Part shown: positions 8,504 through 17,602 of the stretch, in pieces
Layout of the letters: every line of letters begins with the position of its first letter
How positions within the stretch are numbered: position 1 is the first letter of the stretch
Assembly: GCF_027497495.1 (NCBI RefSeq)
Contig: NZ_CP114205.1
Location: 558,001 to 622,000, forward strand
From: Streptomyces tubercidicus
Lineage (GTDB): Bacteria; Actinomycetota; Actinomycetes; Streptomycetales; Streptomycetaceae
Reading direction: 5' to 3'
Length of the DNA stretch: 64,000 nt
The notes under the pieces: model-generated
What the model was told of the DNA's origin: nothing
Seen by the model: the letters and a program-made list of their open reading frames with translations, nothing else
The model's database searches: none
Made by a program: the position numbers and the translations under genes

Positions 8504-9934
8504 TCAGTGGGCGGCCACGGCGCCTTGCACGGCGGTGTCGCGGCCCGGTCCGGCCTCCTCGTCGGGCGAGGCGGCCTTCGTCGGGTCCCACTTGATCACC
8601 AGACAGGTGATCAGGCCGAGCAGCGGCACGATCGAGAGCGCCAGGAAGGTGTCCGCGAGCCCGAGCGAGTCCTTGATCTGCGGGAACACATACAGCCCGA
8701 CGACACTGCCGAAGCTGCCGACCATCCCGGTGACACCGGTACCCAGCGCGCGGACATCGCTGCTGTAGGAGAGCGCGGCGATGGACTTGCCGTTGGCCCC
8801 GGGGCCCGCCGAGTGGCAGAGGATGAACAGCACCGGCAGCAGGAACGCCACGGCCGTGGGCACCTTCTCGAAGGTCAGCCCCATCGCCACCAGAGCCACG
8901 AACACTCCGGCGAAACCGGCGGCGGAGCTGAGCCGCAGTCCGAGGCGGCGACCGAAGTAGGCGGAGAGCAGCCCGCCCCCGATACCGAAGGCGTTGAACA
9001 CCATCGACCCCACCGTGGCCTTCTCGAAGCTCTCTCCGAAGATCGCCAGACTGATCAGCGGGAGGTACCAGCCGACCGCGAAGTACTGCATCGACTGTCC
9101 GAGCGAGATCACCGAGGACAGGATCGTGCGCGGCAGGTACTCGCCCTTGAACAGCAGCCCGGCCTGACGGAACCCGACGGCGGGCGCTTCGACTGCGGTA
9201 CGAGTCGTCTCATCGGGGTTGCCGGCGACGGCCTTGATCCCGTAGATCCTGTCCAGGTTGGCGACCGACTCGTCGAGCCGTCCCTTACTGGCCAGCCAGG
9301 TGGGGCTCTCCTTGAGCATCAGCGCTTGGCCCAGGAGGAGCGCGACGGCGACGACCGAGGCCGAACCGACCGACCAGCGCCAGATGTCGCTGCCCACGTT
9401 CAGGTGGAAGAAGACCAGGGCCAGGGCCAGGTTGCTGGTGGTGGCGACGTACCAGACGGCCTGCCACAGGTTCAGCCGGCCGCCCAGCTTCGCGGGCGTG
9501 TACTCGGCGAGCAGGGCCATGGCGACCGCGAAGTCGATGCCGTACGCGACACCCACCAGGATCCGGCCGAGCCAGACGGTGTTGAAGTCACCGGCGAACG
9601 CGGCGAACAGCGCGCCCGCGATCGCGAACACCTTGGCGATGAGCAGCGGGGGAACGCGGCCGATGCGGGTGGCGAGCCAGCCGCCGACCGGGTTGAAGAT
9701 GATCGCCAGGGCCGGAGCGGTGGCCGTGAGGATCGAGACCTGAGTGGTCGTGAGCTCCATCTGGGACGTCATCGGCCCCAGACCGGCGCTCAGTGCCGCG
9801 TTGGAGTAGGCGTCGAGGAACAGCCCGCCGAACACGAGGAACCAGATGATGCGCGCCCGGCCAGCGATCCTTCCCAGCCCATCGATGAGCGCAACGACGT
9901 CGGCGGCGCCCTTGACGCCCGGACGTTGTGCCAT
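8504..9934 (-). CDS. MFS transporter, 12 transmembrane segments (polyol/organic substrate uptake)
   Basis: A 476-residue major facilitator protein starting at the ATG at 9934 (AGAGGTGGATC before it). The loop 2-3 signature is GGWLATRIGRVPPL, and about 12 hydrophobic segments are visible. The N-terminal IIWFLVFGGLFLDAYSNAALS segment is typical of the sugar/metabolite-H+ symporter group, and a charged central loop (KGRLDESVANLDRIYGI) separates the halves. It is the first gene of the minus-strand operon and faces the GntR gene, so it is probably the regulated importer for the compound degraded by the downstream kinase and dehydrogenase. Confidence 0.8.
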   Translation of the reverse strand: MAQRPGVKGAADVVALIDGLGRIAGRARIIWFLVFGGLFLDAYSNAALSAGLGPMTSQMELTTTQVSILTATAPALAIIFNPVGGWLATRIGRVPPLLIAKVFAIAGALFAAFAGDFNTVWLGRILVGVAYGIDFAVAMALLAEYTPAKLGGRLNLWQAVWYVATTSNLALALVFFHLNVGSDIWRWSVGSASVVAVALLLGQALMLKESPTWLASKGRLDESVANLDRIYGIKAVAGNPDETTRTAVEAPAVGFRQAGLLFKGEYLPRTILSSVISLGQSMQYFAVGWYLPLISLAIFGESFEKATVGSMVFNAFGIGGGLLSAYFGRRLGLRLSSAAGFAGVFVALVAMGLTFEKVPTAVAFLLPVLFILCHSAGPGANGKSIAALSYSSDVRALGTGVTGMVGSFGSVVGLYVFPQIKDSLGLADTFLALSIVPLLGLITCLVIKWDPTKAASPDEEAGPGRDTAVQGAVAAH

Positions 9935-10284
9935 GATCCACCTCTTTGAGGAAGACCCATCGGTGGCACGGGGAGCACAAAACAGGCATGACGAAACCAC
10001 CGACAGGTGGTCTATGTCTATGCCTGTCAAAGCACTGCGGAGTGCACCGCAGCAAGTGCAGAGTTGGAACTGCAACTGCCCGGCGATGTTAGGAACGCGT
10101 TCGGAGAGACGTCAAGGGTTTTCGGCCGGGTTGCCGAAATATGACGGGTGCCCCGGCCGGACTCCCGGCGCACCAAGCCGCGACGTAAGCCTGCTGGTCA
10201 GTGACGTGGGAAGGTAAACCAAGGTAAACTGTAGACAATAATCATTATTCTGCATCCAGTGAACGACGAGCCAGAGGGGGCGAC
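9935..10284. promoter_or_regulatory. Divergent promoter region with AT-rich palindrome AATAATCATTATT
   Basis: A 350-bp intergenic stretch between the MFS gene (minus) and the GntR gene (plus). At 10237-10249 there is a perfect AATAAT-C-ATTATT palindrome, conspicuous in a GC-rich genome and 36 bp before the GntR start. Just before it is a near-direct repeat, AAGGTAAACC AAGGTAAACT (10211-10230). These are candidates for the GntR operator controlling both directions. Nothing else recognisable is in the stretch. Confidence 0.5.
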
Positions 10285-10962
10285 ATGCTGTCCAAGGGAC
10301 TCCCGCAGGGCGCGGTACCGAAGCTGGAGCGGCCCGGACCGCTCCGCGAGCGCGTCTACGAGGCACTGCTCGAACTCATCACCACCCGCGCCCTTCGCCC
10401 CGGTCAGCACCTCGTCGAGGGCGAGCTCGCCGGGCAGCTCGGAGTCTCCCGTCAGCCGGTACGCGAGGCGCTGCAGCGGCTCAACACCGAAGGCTGGGTC
10501 GATCTGCGGCCCGCACAGGGCGCGTTCGTCCATGAGCCCACGGAGGAGGAGGCCGACCAGCTCCTTACGGTGCGCACCCTCCTCGAAGCCGAGGCCGCCG
10601 GGCTGGCCGCCGCAGGGGCCGACGCGGCCGGCGTCGCCGCGCTGGAGGACCTCTGCGCCAAGGGTGAGCGTGCGGTGCTGGACGACGATGTGGACGGCGC
10701 GGTCGTGGCGAACGCCGAATTCCACGCCAAGGTGATGGAACTCGCCGGAAACGCGGTGCTGTCCGAGCTGGCCGCCCAGGTGGACCGCAGGGTCCGCTGG
10801 TACTACACCCCGATCGCCCGTCAGCGCGGCAAGCAGTCCTGGACCGAGCACCGCGAGCTGATCGCGGCCATCGACGCCGGCGACGCACACCGCGCCACCG
10901 CGGTCATGCGCGCCCACACCGAACACACCCGCCGCACCTACCACGAACGCGAGCGGTCCTGA
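10285..10962 (+). CDS. GntR-family (FadR/FCD) transcriptional regulator
   Basis: A 225-residue regulator. The N-terminal winged helix has LRERVYEALLELITTRAL-type start, EGELAGQLGVSRQPVREALQ and WVDLRPAQGAFV. The C-terminal helical FCD domain has the conserved metal-site pattern ANAEFHAKVMELAGN, RVRWYYTP, WTEHRELIAAI and RAHTEHTR, with several histidines and acidic residues. FCD regulators usually sense organic acids or sugar acids and repress neighbouring operons. It is divergent from the MFS-kinase-GlpD operon and is the obvious candidate for its control. AGAGGGGG precedes the ATG. Confidence 0.85.
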   Translation: MLSKGLPQGAVPKLERPGPLRERVYEALLELITTRALRPGQHLVEGELAGQLGVSRQPVREALQRLNTEGWVDLRPAQGAFVHEPTEEEADQLLTVRTLLEAEAAGLAAAGADAAGVAALEDLCAKGERAVLDDDVDGAVVANAEFHAKVMELAGNAVLSELAAQVDRRVRWYYTPIARQRGKQSWTEHRELIAAIDAGDAHRATAVMRAHTEHTRRTYHERERS

Positions 10963-10966
10963 CGAA

Positions 10967-11007
10967 ACCGTCCCCGACGGCCACCGGATGGTGGACGTCG
11001 GGGCGGT
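10967..11007. terminator. Bidirectional terminator between convergent genes
   Basis: ACCGTCCCCGACG (10967-10979) pairs with CGTCGGGGCGGT (10996-11007) with one bulged base, followed by CTTTTGG. It starts 4 bp after the GntR stop and lies before the converging OFA transporter stop at 11037. Confidence 0.65.
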
Positions 11008-11036
11008 CTTTTGGCGCGAGGCCCCTCGCCGCGCGG

Positions 11037-12428
11037 CTAGACGGCCTCGCGGCTGATCGGCTGCGGGTTCGGGTCGATGTCCCGCATCCGCGGCCGGCCG
11101 GGCGGCCGCAGCAGCAGGGCCACCGCGGCCGCCACCATGGAGATGCCGCCGGCGAGCGCGTACGCGCCGTCGTAGCCCCAGGAGTCGACGACCATCGAGC
11201 CGAGGCCGCCGCCGAACAGCCCGCTGATCAGCTTTCCGCTGTACACCAGGCCGTAGTTGGTGGCGTTGTAGTTCTCACCGAAGTAGTCCGGGGTCAGCGC
11301 CGCGAACATCGGATAGAAGGCGCCGCCGCCGAATCCGGAGAGGAAGGCGAAGAAGAGGAACAGCGCCTCGTTGTGGATGTCGCCGGCCCAGATCACCCCG
11401 AACTGGGCGAGGCCCAGCACCACGATGACGAACACCAGGGTGCTCTTCCGGCCCCACAGGTCCGACAGCCAGCCCACGACACCGCGTCCGACACCGTTGA
11501 TGACGGCCATGACGCCCATGGACGAGGCCGCGACCAGCGGGCCGAAGCCCACGTCCTTGGCGTAGTCGACCTGGAAGGAGATCCCGAAGATCGACACCCC
11601 GGCGGTGAGCACCAGGGAGACCCACATCAGCGGCAGCATCCCGGTCTTGATGGCCTCCTTGGGCGTGTACTGCCGCACCGCCGGAGGGTTCTTCGCCAGG
11701 CTCGCCGCGCTCTTGTCGTTGCCGTGGTAGCTCAGCGGGTCGATACCGGCGGGCCACCAGTTCTTCGGCGGGTCCTTGAAGAAGCAGGCGGAGCCCCCCA
11801 CGATGACCAGCATGTAGACCCCGATGAGGTCCAGGATCTCGTCGAAGTCACTCGTGTCGAACCAGTAGTTGAAGATGAAGATGAACGGCAACGAGCCGTA
11901 GGCGAACCCCCCGTTGACGAACCCCGTCTTCGCCCCGCGCCGTTCCGGGAACCACTTGCCCACCATGTTGATGCAGGTGGCGTAGACGAACCCGGAGCCG
12001 AGCCCGCCGACGACGCCGAAGCCGAGGATCGCTCCGAAGACGTTGTCGACGTGGGAGAGGGCCAGGAAACCGATCAGACACAGCCCGGCTCCCAGGAACA
12101 TCGCTCTGCGGGCGGTCAGGATCCCCTTCTCCCGTAACCACCCGGCGGGGAAGGCGATGCCTGCCTGGAAGAACACCCAGACGCTCAGGATCCAGAAGGT
12201 GTTGCTCTGGGTCCAGCCGTGCGCCTCCGAGAGCGTGTCCTCCGCCGAGCCGAACGCGTACTCGGACACGCTGATGGCCATCATCGCGATCCACGGCAGA
12301 TAGACCATCAACTTCCGGCTGTGGCCCAGGATGTCGCGGTCGGTCTCGCCGATGCGGTACGTGCGCCCCTTGCTGTCCTGCACTTCACGGAAGGGGAGAA
12401 CCCCGTCCGGTCGTTCTGCTGTGCTCAT
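11037..12428 (-). CDS. OFA-type MFS transporter (oxalate/formate antiporter family)
   Basis: A 463-residue 12-TM major facilitator of the OFA branch: HGWTQSNTFWILSVWVFFQAG, GWLREKG-type loop, VVGGLGSGFVYATCINMVGKW, FPERRGAKTGFVNGGFA, and a C-half with GWLSDLWGRKS and LTPDYFGENYNATNYGLVY. OFA proteins exchange oxalate for formate in Oxalobacter. It is the last gene of a minus-strand run with formyl-CoA transferase and an oxalyl-CoA-type lyase, which supports oxalate uptake or oxalate/formate exchange. AAGGGGACGAC precedes the ATG. The 84-bp gap to the synthetase gene allows cotranscription. Confidence 0.8.
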   Translation of the reverse strand: MSTAERPDGVLPFREVQDSKGRTYRIGETDRDILGHSRKLMVYLPWIAMMAISVSEYAFGSAEDTLSEAHGWTQSNTFWILSVWVFFQAGIAFPAGWLREKGILTARRAMFLGAGLCLIGFLALSHVDNVFGAILGFGVVGGLGSGFVYATCINMVGKWFPERRGAKTGFVNGGFAYGSLPFIFIFNYWFDTSDFDEILDLIGVYMLVIVGGSACFFKDPPKNWWPAGIDPLSYHGNDKSAASLAKNPPAVRQYTPKEAIKTGMLPLMWVSLVLTAGVSIFGISFQVDYAKDVGFGPLVAASSMGVMAVINGVGRGVVGWLSDLWGRKSTLVFVIVVLGLAQFGVIWAGDIHNEALFLFFAFLSGFGGGAFYPMFAALTPDYFGENYNATNYGLVYSGKLISGLFGGGLGSMVVDSWGYDGAYALAGGISMVAAAVALLLRPPGRPRMRDIDPNPQPISREAV

Positions 12429-12512
12429 GTCGTCCCCTTGGCTTCGAAGGAGCCCGGCCAGCGCCCCGCGCCCCCTGTCCCTATCTCTTCGTGCTCCGGG
12501 AAACGTGGGTCG

Positions 12513-14648
12513 CTAGGTGAGCAGCCCCGCGGACCTGGCCCAGCGGTACTTGGCGCCCAGGACGGCCACCGGCTTCTCGGTGGTGTACGGATACGCCACG
12601 ACCCCGCGCTCGAAGAGGTACGCGCACGCCTCCTCGACCTCGGTGTCGCCCGCGAGCGAGGCCACCACCGGCTTGCTGATGCCCCGCGCGCGGAACTCCT
12701 CGACGACCCGCGCGGTCAGCTCGGCGAACACCATCGGCGGCGTGACGATGGTGTGCCAGTAGCCCAGGACCAGGGCGTGGATCCGCGGATCCTCCAGGCC
12801 CAGCCGGATGGTCGCCTCGTAGGTGGACGGCGGTTCGCCGCCGGTGATGTCCACCGGGTTCCCGGCCGCGCCGAACGGCGGGATGAAGCGGCGGAAGGCG
12901 GCGTCCAGGTCGTCGGGGATCTCCATCAGGGACAGCCCGTTGTCGACGATCGCGTCCGACAGCAGCACCCCCGAGCCCCCGGCGCCGGTAATGACGACAA
13001 CGTTGTCCCCCTGGGGTGTGGGCAGCACGGGCAGCGCCCGCGCGTACTCCAGCATCTCGTTGAGACCGGGCGCCCGGATCACCCCGGCCTGCCGGAGGAT
13101 GTCGTCGTAGACCGCGTCGTCCCCGGCCAGCGCGCCGGTGTGGGAGCCGGCCGCTTTGGCGCCCGCCGCCGTACGGCCCGCCTTGAGGACCACCACCGGC
13201 TTCCTGGGCACCGTGGCCCGCGCCGCCTCCACGAAGGCGCGGCCGTCCTTGAGGTCCTCCAGGTGCATCGCGATGCACTGGGTGTGGTCGTCCTCGCCGA
13301 ACCAGGTGAGCAGGTCGTCCTCGTCCACATCCGACTTGTTGCCGAGGCCGACGATCGCCGAGACACCGGTCTTGGTCGTCCGGGCAAAGCCCAGGATCGC
13401 CATCCCGATGCCACCGGACTGCGAGGTGAGCGCCACCGGCCCCTTCACGTCGTACGGAGTGCAGAAGGTGGCGCACAGGTCCTGCCAGGTCGAGTAGTAG
13501 CCGTAGATGTTCGGCCCCAGCACCCGCACCCCGTGCTCCTCGGCGATCTCCACGATCCGCCGCTGAAGCTCGTGTTCACCGGTCTCGGCGAAGCCGGACG
13601 GGATCAGCACGGCGTTCGGGATGCCCTTGCGGCCGACCTCCTCCAGCGCGGCGGGCACGAACTTCGCGGGGATCGCGAACACCGCCACATCCACCTCGCC
13701 GGGGATATCCGTGACGCTCTTGTACGCCTTACGGCCCAGGATGTCATCGGCTTTGGGGTTCACCGGGTGGATCTCCCCGGAGAAGCCACCGTCGATGAGG
13801 TTGCGCATCACCGAATTGCCGATCTTCCCCGGCTCGTTGGAGGCCCCCACCACCGCCACCGAGCGCGGCTGCATCAGCCGGCGCATCGCGCCCAGGATCT
13901 CCTCGCGCGAGTAGCGGCGGCGCTCCTGCGGGGCGGGGTCCCCGATCAGCAGGCGCACATCGGCGGCGAGCACCCCGCTCCCGGTGGCGAACACCGGGTT
14001 GAGATCGGCCTCCGTGATCTCCGGGAAGTCCGTCACCAGCCGGGAGACCCGCACGATCAGGTCGGCGAGCGCCGCGCGGTCCACTGCCTCCCCGCCGCGC
14101 ACCCCGCGCAGCACCTCGGCGGCGCGGATCCCGTCCAGCATCGACAGCGCCTCGTCCTCGGTGGCCGGGGCCAGCCGGAAGGTGATGTCCTTCAGCACCT
14201 CCACCAGCACCCCGCCGAGCCCGAACGCCACCACCTTCCCGAAGGTGGGGTCGGTGACCGCGCCGACGATGACCTCCTGGCCGCCGTCCGGGATCATCTG
14301 CTGCACCTGGACGCCCTGGATCCGGGCCTTCGGGTCGTAGGAGCGGGCGTTGTCGACGATCGCGGTGAACGCGCCCCGCACCTCGGCGCAGGACGTCAGC
14401 CCCACCCGGACCCCGCCCGCGTCGGTCTTGTGCAGGATGTCCGGGGACACGATCTTGAGGACGACAGGGAAGCCGATCCGGTCGGCGAGCGCCACCGCCT
14501 CGTCGGCGGACTCCGCCAGCCCCTCGGCCGGGGTCGGGATGCCGTACGCGTCGGTGATCCGCTTCCCCTCAGGAGCGGTCAGTGCCGCGCGCCCCTCGGC
14601 GCGGGCCGCGTCCAGCACCGCGCGCACGGCATCGTTGTCATACGTCAC
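12513..14648 (-). CDS. Acyl-CoA synthetase, ADP-forming type (ATP-grasp + CoA-binding + ligase domains)
   Basis: A 711-residue protein with the domain order beta-alpha. An ATP-grasp half comes first (FPVVLKIVSPDILHKTDAGG, GVQVQQMIPDGGQEVIVG, FGLGGVLVEVLKD). Next is a Rossmann CoA-binding domain (RSVAVVGASNEPGKIGNSV) and then the ligase part, where GSHTGALAG carries the phosphorylated histidine expected for this family. The reaction is acid + CoA + ATP to acyl-CoA + ADP + Pi. It starts 2 nt after the formyl-CoA transferase stop and is therefore coupled to it. In an oxalate module it may prime oxalyl-CoA or recover formyl-CoA; acetate or succinate as substrate is the conservative alternative. 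Confidence 0.8.
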   Translation of the reverse strand: MTYDNDAVRAVLDAARAEGRAALTAPEGKRITDAYGIPTPAEGLAESADEAVALADRIGFPVVLKIVSPDILHKTDAGGVRVGLTSCAEVRGAFTAIVDNARSYDPKARIQGVQVQQMIPDGGQEVIVGAVTDPTFGKVVAFGLGGVLVEVLKDITFRLAPATEDEALSMLDGIRAAEVLRGVRGGEAVDRAALADLIVRVSRLVTDFPEITEADLNPVFATGSGVLAADVRLLIGDPAPQERRRYSREEILGAMRRLMQPRSVAVVGASNEPGKIGNSVMRNLIDGGFSGEIHPVNPKADDILGRKAYKSVTDIPGEVDVAVFAIPAKFVPAALEEVGRKGIPNAVLIPSGFAETGEHELQRRIVEIAEEHGVRVLGPNIYGYYSTWQDLCATFCTPYDVKGPVALTSQSGGIGMAILGFARTTKTGVSAIVGLGNKSDVDEDDLLTWFGEDDHTQCIAMHLEDLKDGRAFVEAARATVPRKPVVVLKAGRTAAGAKAAGSHTGALAGDDAVYDDILRQAGVIRAPGLNEMLEYARALPVLPTPQGDNVVVITGAGGSGVLLSDAIVDNGLSLMEIPDDLDAAFRRFIPPFGAAGNPVDITGGEPPSTYEATIRLGLEDPRIHALVLGYWHTIVTPPMVFAELTARVVEEFRARGISKPVVASLAGDTEVEEACAYLFERGVVAYPYTTEKPVAVLGAKYRWARSAGLLT

Positions 14649-14650
14649 CG

Positions 14651-15907
14651 TCAGATCACTCCGTTCGTTTTGAGCAGCCGCACTTCCTCGTCGCCGAGCC
14701 CCAACTCGCCGACATACACCTCTTCGTTGTGCTCACCCAGCAGCGGGGAGCGCTCGACCCGGACCGGGGAGTCGGAGAGCTTCAGCGGGGAGCCGACCGT
14801 GGTGAAGGAGCCGCGCTCGGGGTGGTCGACCTCGACGATCATCTCGTTGGCCGCGAGCGACGCGTCCTCGACGATCTCCTTGGTGGACAGGATCGGCCCG
14901 CACGGGATGTTGTGGGCCGTGAGCTGCTCCAGCACCTCCCACTTCGGCAGGGTGCTGCTCCACTCCTCGATCAGCTGGAACATCTTGGCCAGCTTCGGCA
15001 GCCGCGCCTCGGGCGCGGCCCACTCCGGGTCCCCGGCCAGCTCGGGGCGGCCGATGAGCCGGGTGAGGGGCTCCCAGCCGACCGGCTGCACGATGACGTA
15101 GACGTAGTCGTTGGGGCCGCCGGGCGCGCACTTGACCGCCCAGCCGGGCTGGCCGCCACCGCTGGCGTTGCCGCTGCGCGGCACCTCGTCGGCCTCAGCC
15201 GTGTTCTCCGGGTGGGGATACTCGGCGAGCGGCCCGTGCTCCAGCCGCTGCTGGTCGCGCAGTTTGACCCGGCACAGGTTGAGCACCGCGTGCTGCATGG
15301 CCACATTGACCCGCTGGCCGCGTCCGGTGCGGTTGCGCTGGTAGAGCGCGGCGAGGATGCCCGCCACGCAGTGCACTCCGGTGCCGGAGTCGCCGATCTG
15401 GGCGCCGGTGGCCAGGGGCGGCCCGTCCTCGAAGCCGGTCGTGGACATCGATCCGCCCATGGCCTGCGCGACCACCTCGTACGCCTTGAACTTGGTGTAC
15501 GGGCCCTCCCCGAACCCCTTGATCGAGGCGTACACGAGCCGCGGGTTGATCTCCTGGATGTGCTCCCAGGTGAATCCCATGCGGTCCACGGCGCCCGGAC
15601 CGAAGTTCTCCACCAGGACGTCGCTGCGGCGGATCAGCTCGGTCAGGATCTCCTTGCCGCGCTCGCTCTTGGTGTTGAGGGTGATGCTTCGCTTGTTGCA
15701 GTTGAGCATCGTGAAGTAGAGCGAGTCCACGTCCGGGAGATCGCGCAGCTGCTTGCGGGTGATGTCGCCGGTGACGTTCTCCAGCTTGATCACATCCGCG
15801 CCGAGCCAGGCGAGCAGCTGGGTGGCGGAGGGACCGGACTGCACATGCGTCATGTCGAGGACGCGGATGCCCGTCAGAGCTTGATTGGCCTCAAGAGCCT
15901 GGGACAT
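14651..15907 (-). CDS. frc: Formyl-CoA:oxalate CoA-transferase (class III CoA transferase)
   Basis: A 418-residue CaiB/BaiF-type transferase very like Frc. It begins with [22 protein letters not shown] and KLENVTGD. The catalytic aspartate is D173 in IGDSGTGVH, equivalent to D169 of Oxalobacter Frc. A glycine loop [12 protein letters not shown] is present, a feature that separates Frc from other class III enzymes. It moves CoA from formyl-CoA to oxalate, giving oxalyl-CoA for the lyase encoded 12 nt upstream. Length agrees with the family (about 425). Most likely start is the ATG at 15907, just after the lyase stop. Confidence 0.88.
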   Translation of the reverse strand: MSQALEANQALTGIRVLDMTHVQSGPSATQLLAWLGADVIKLENVTGDITRKQLRDLPDVDSLYFTMLNCNKRSITLNTKSERGKEILTELIRRSDVLVENFGPGAVDRMGFTWEHIQEINPRLVYASIKGFGEGPYTKFKAYEVVAQAMGGSMSTTGFEDGPPLATGAQIGDSGTGVHCVAGILAALYQRNRTGRGQRVNVAMQHAVLNLCRVKLRDQQRLEHGPLAEYPHPENTAEADEVPRSGNASGGGQPGWAVKCAPGGPNDYVYVIVQPVGWEPLTRLIGRPELAGDPEWAAPEARLPKLAKMFQLIEEWSSTLPKWEVLEQLTAHNIPCGPILSTKEIVEDASLAANEMIVEVDHPERGSFTTVGSPLKLSDSPVRVERSPLLGEHNEEVYVGELGLGDEEVRLLKTNGVI

Positions 15908-15919
15908 GGTGGCGGCTCC

Positions 15920-17602
15920 CTACTTGTACATGGTCTGGTTCATGGTTCCGGGGGCGTAGGCGTCCGGGTCCACCCAGACGTTGATCAGCGACGGCTTGCC
16001 GGACTCCCGGGCGCGGCGCAGTGCCGGGCCGATGTCCGCCGGGTCGCGGACCTCCTCGCCGTGGCCGCCGAGCATCCGCGCGAACTGGTCGTAGGGCACC
16101 TTGCCCAGGGTGTTGCCGATCCGCTCGCGCTCCTCGCCGTACTTGGCCTTCTGGCCGTAACGGATCTGGTTCATCGAGGAGTTGTTGCCGACGATGCCGA
16201 CGAACGGCAGGTCGAAGCGGACCAGTGTCTCGAAGTCCCAGCCGGTCAGGGAGAACGCGCCGTCGCCGAAGAGCGCCACCACCTCCTTGTCGGGGCGGGC
16301 CTGCTTGGCGGCCATCACGAACGGCACGCCGACGCCGAGCGTCCCCAGCGGGCCCGGGTCCATCCAGTGGCCGGGCGACTTGGGCTGGACCACCTGACCG
16401 GAGAAGGTGACGATGTCGCCGCCGTCGCCGATGTAGATCGAGTCCTCGGTGAGGAAGTCATTGATCTCGCTGACCAGGCGGTACGGATGGATCGGTGAGG
16501 CGTCGGACCGGAGGCTGGGCAGCCGCTTCTCGATCGCCTTCTGCTCAGCGGCCCGCAGCTCGTCCAGCCACTCCTTGCGCTTGCCTGCACCGCCGTTGAC
16601 GCCGCCGGAGGCGGCCTGGGTGACGGCGGAGAGGATCAGCCCCGCGTCGCCCACGATGCCGAGGTCGATGTCCCGGTTCTTGCCGACCGTGCGGTAGTCG
16701 AGGTCGATCTGGACCACGGTGGCGTCCGGGGAGAGCCGCTTGCCGTAGCCCATCCGGAAGTCGAAGGGCGTGCCGACGATGATGATGAGATCGGCGTGGG
16801 AGAAGGCGTAACGGCGGGAGAGCTGGAAGTGGTGCGGATCGCCGGGCGGCAGTGTGCCGCGCCCCGCGCCGTTCATGTACGCGGGCACATCGAGGGTGCG
16901 CACCAGCTCGATGGCCGCGCCGGTGGCGCGCGTCGTCCACACCTGACTGCCCAGCAGGATCGCGGGCTTTTCGGCTTGAGCCAGCAGATCGGCCAGCTTC
17001 TGGACGGACTCGGGGTCGCCGGCGGCACGGGTGGAGGCGCGGTAGTGCCCCGCCTGCGGGACGCGCGCGTTGTCCACCGGCACCTTGGCGTCCAGTACGT
17101 CGCGCGGGATCTCCAGGAAGGAGGGGCCGGGAGCGCCGTGGAAGCACTCTCGGAAGGCCATGGAGACCATGTCGGCGGCTCGGGCGGTGTCCGGGACGGT
17201 GGCGGCGAACTTGGTGATCGGCGTCATCATGTCCACATGCGGAAGGTCCTGGAGGGACCCCATCTTGTGCTGGGTGTGGGCTCCCTGGCCGCCGATGAGC
17301 AGCATGGGTGACTCGGCGCGGAAGGCGTTGGCGACGCCGGTGACCGCGTCGGTGGTGCCGGGGCCGGCGGTGACGACCGCACAGCCGGGCTTGCCGGTGA
17401 TCCGGGCGTAGCCGTCGGCGGCGTGGGCCGCGACCTGTTCATGGCGTACGTCGATGACCTCGATGCCCTCGTCGACACAGCCGTCGTAGATATCGATGAT
17501 GTGGCCGCCGCAGAGGGTGTAGATGACCTCGATACCTTCTGCCTTGAGTGCTTTGGCGACCAAGTGCCCTCCGGATATGAGGTCCTGGCTGTCGTCGGGC
17601 AT
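15920..17602 (-). CDS. ThDP-dependent lyase, probable oxalyl-CoA decarboxylase / 2-hydroxyacyl-CoA lyase
   Basis: A 560-residue three-domain ThDP enzyme. The catalytic glutamate is E55 (RHEQVAAHAADGYAR); KMGSLQDLPHVD follows as in oxalyl-CoA decarboxylase and HACL-type proteins. The ThDP/Mg motif runs from GDG at 446-448 to NN at 473-474. The residues after the motif (SSMNQIRYGQ) differ from canonical Oxc, which has a Gly-rich and Tyr-containing segment, so substrate assignment depends on context: Frc is next in the operon and an OFA transporter closes it. Oxc would convert oxalyl-CoA to formyl-CoA + CO2. First gene of the operon. Confidence 0.75.
   Translation of the reverse strand: MPDDSQDLISGGHLVAKALKAEGIEVIYTLCGGHIIDIYDGCVDEGIEVIDVRHEQVAAHAADGYARITGKPGCAVVTAGPGTTDAVTGVANAFRAESPMLLIGGQGAHTQHKMGSLQDLPHVDMMTPITKFAATVPDTARAADMVSMAFRECFHGAPGPSFLEIPRDVLDAKVPVDNARVPQAGHYRASTRAAGDPESVQKLADLLAQAEKPAILLGSQVWTTRATGAAIELVRTLDVPAYMNGAGRGTLPPGDPHHFQLSRRYAFSHADLIIIVGTPFDFRMGYGKRLSPDATVVQIDLDYRTVGKNRDIDLGIVGDAGLILSAVTQAASGGVNGGAGKRKEWLDELRAAEQKAIEKRLPSLRSDASPIHPYRLVSEINDFLTEDSIYIGDGGDIVTFSGQVVQPKSPGHWMDPGPLGTLGVGVPFVMAAKQARPDKEVVALFGDGAFSLTGWDFETLVRFDLPFVGIVGNNSSMNQIRYGQKAKYGEERERIGNTLGKVPYDQFARMLGGHGEEVRDPADIGPALRRARESGKPSLINVWVDPDAYAPGTMNQTMYK

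Noticed and set aside
6773..9949. A plus-strand reading frame of more than 1,000 codons opposite the kinase and transporter genes
   Set aside because: It is Gly/Arg/Asp-rich with no known domain and lies exactly antisense to two well-supported genes; such long shadows are normal in 70 % GC DNA.
12219..15101. A 960-codon plus-strand frame opposite the acyl-CoA synthetase and transporter genes
   Set aside because: Antisense shadow of strongly supported genes, no ribosome site and no recognisable domain.
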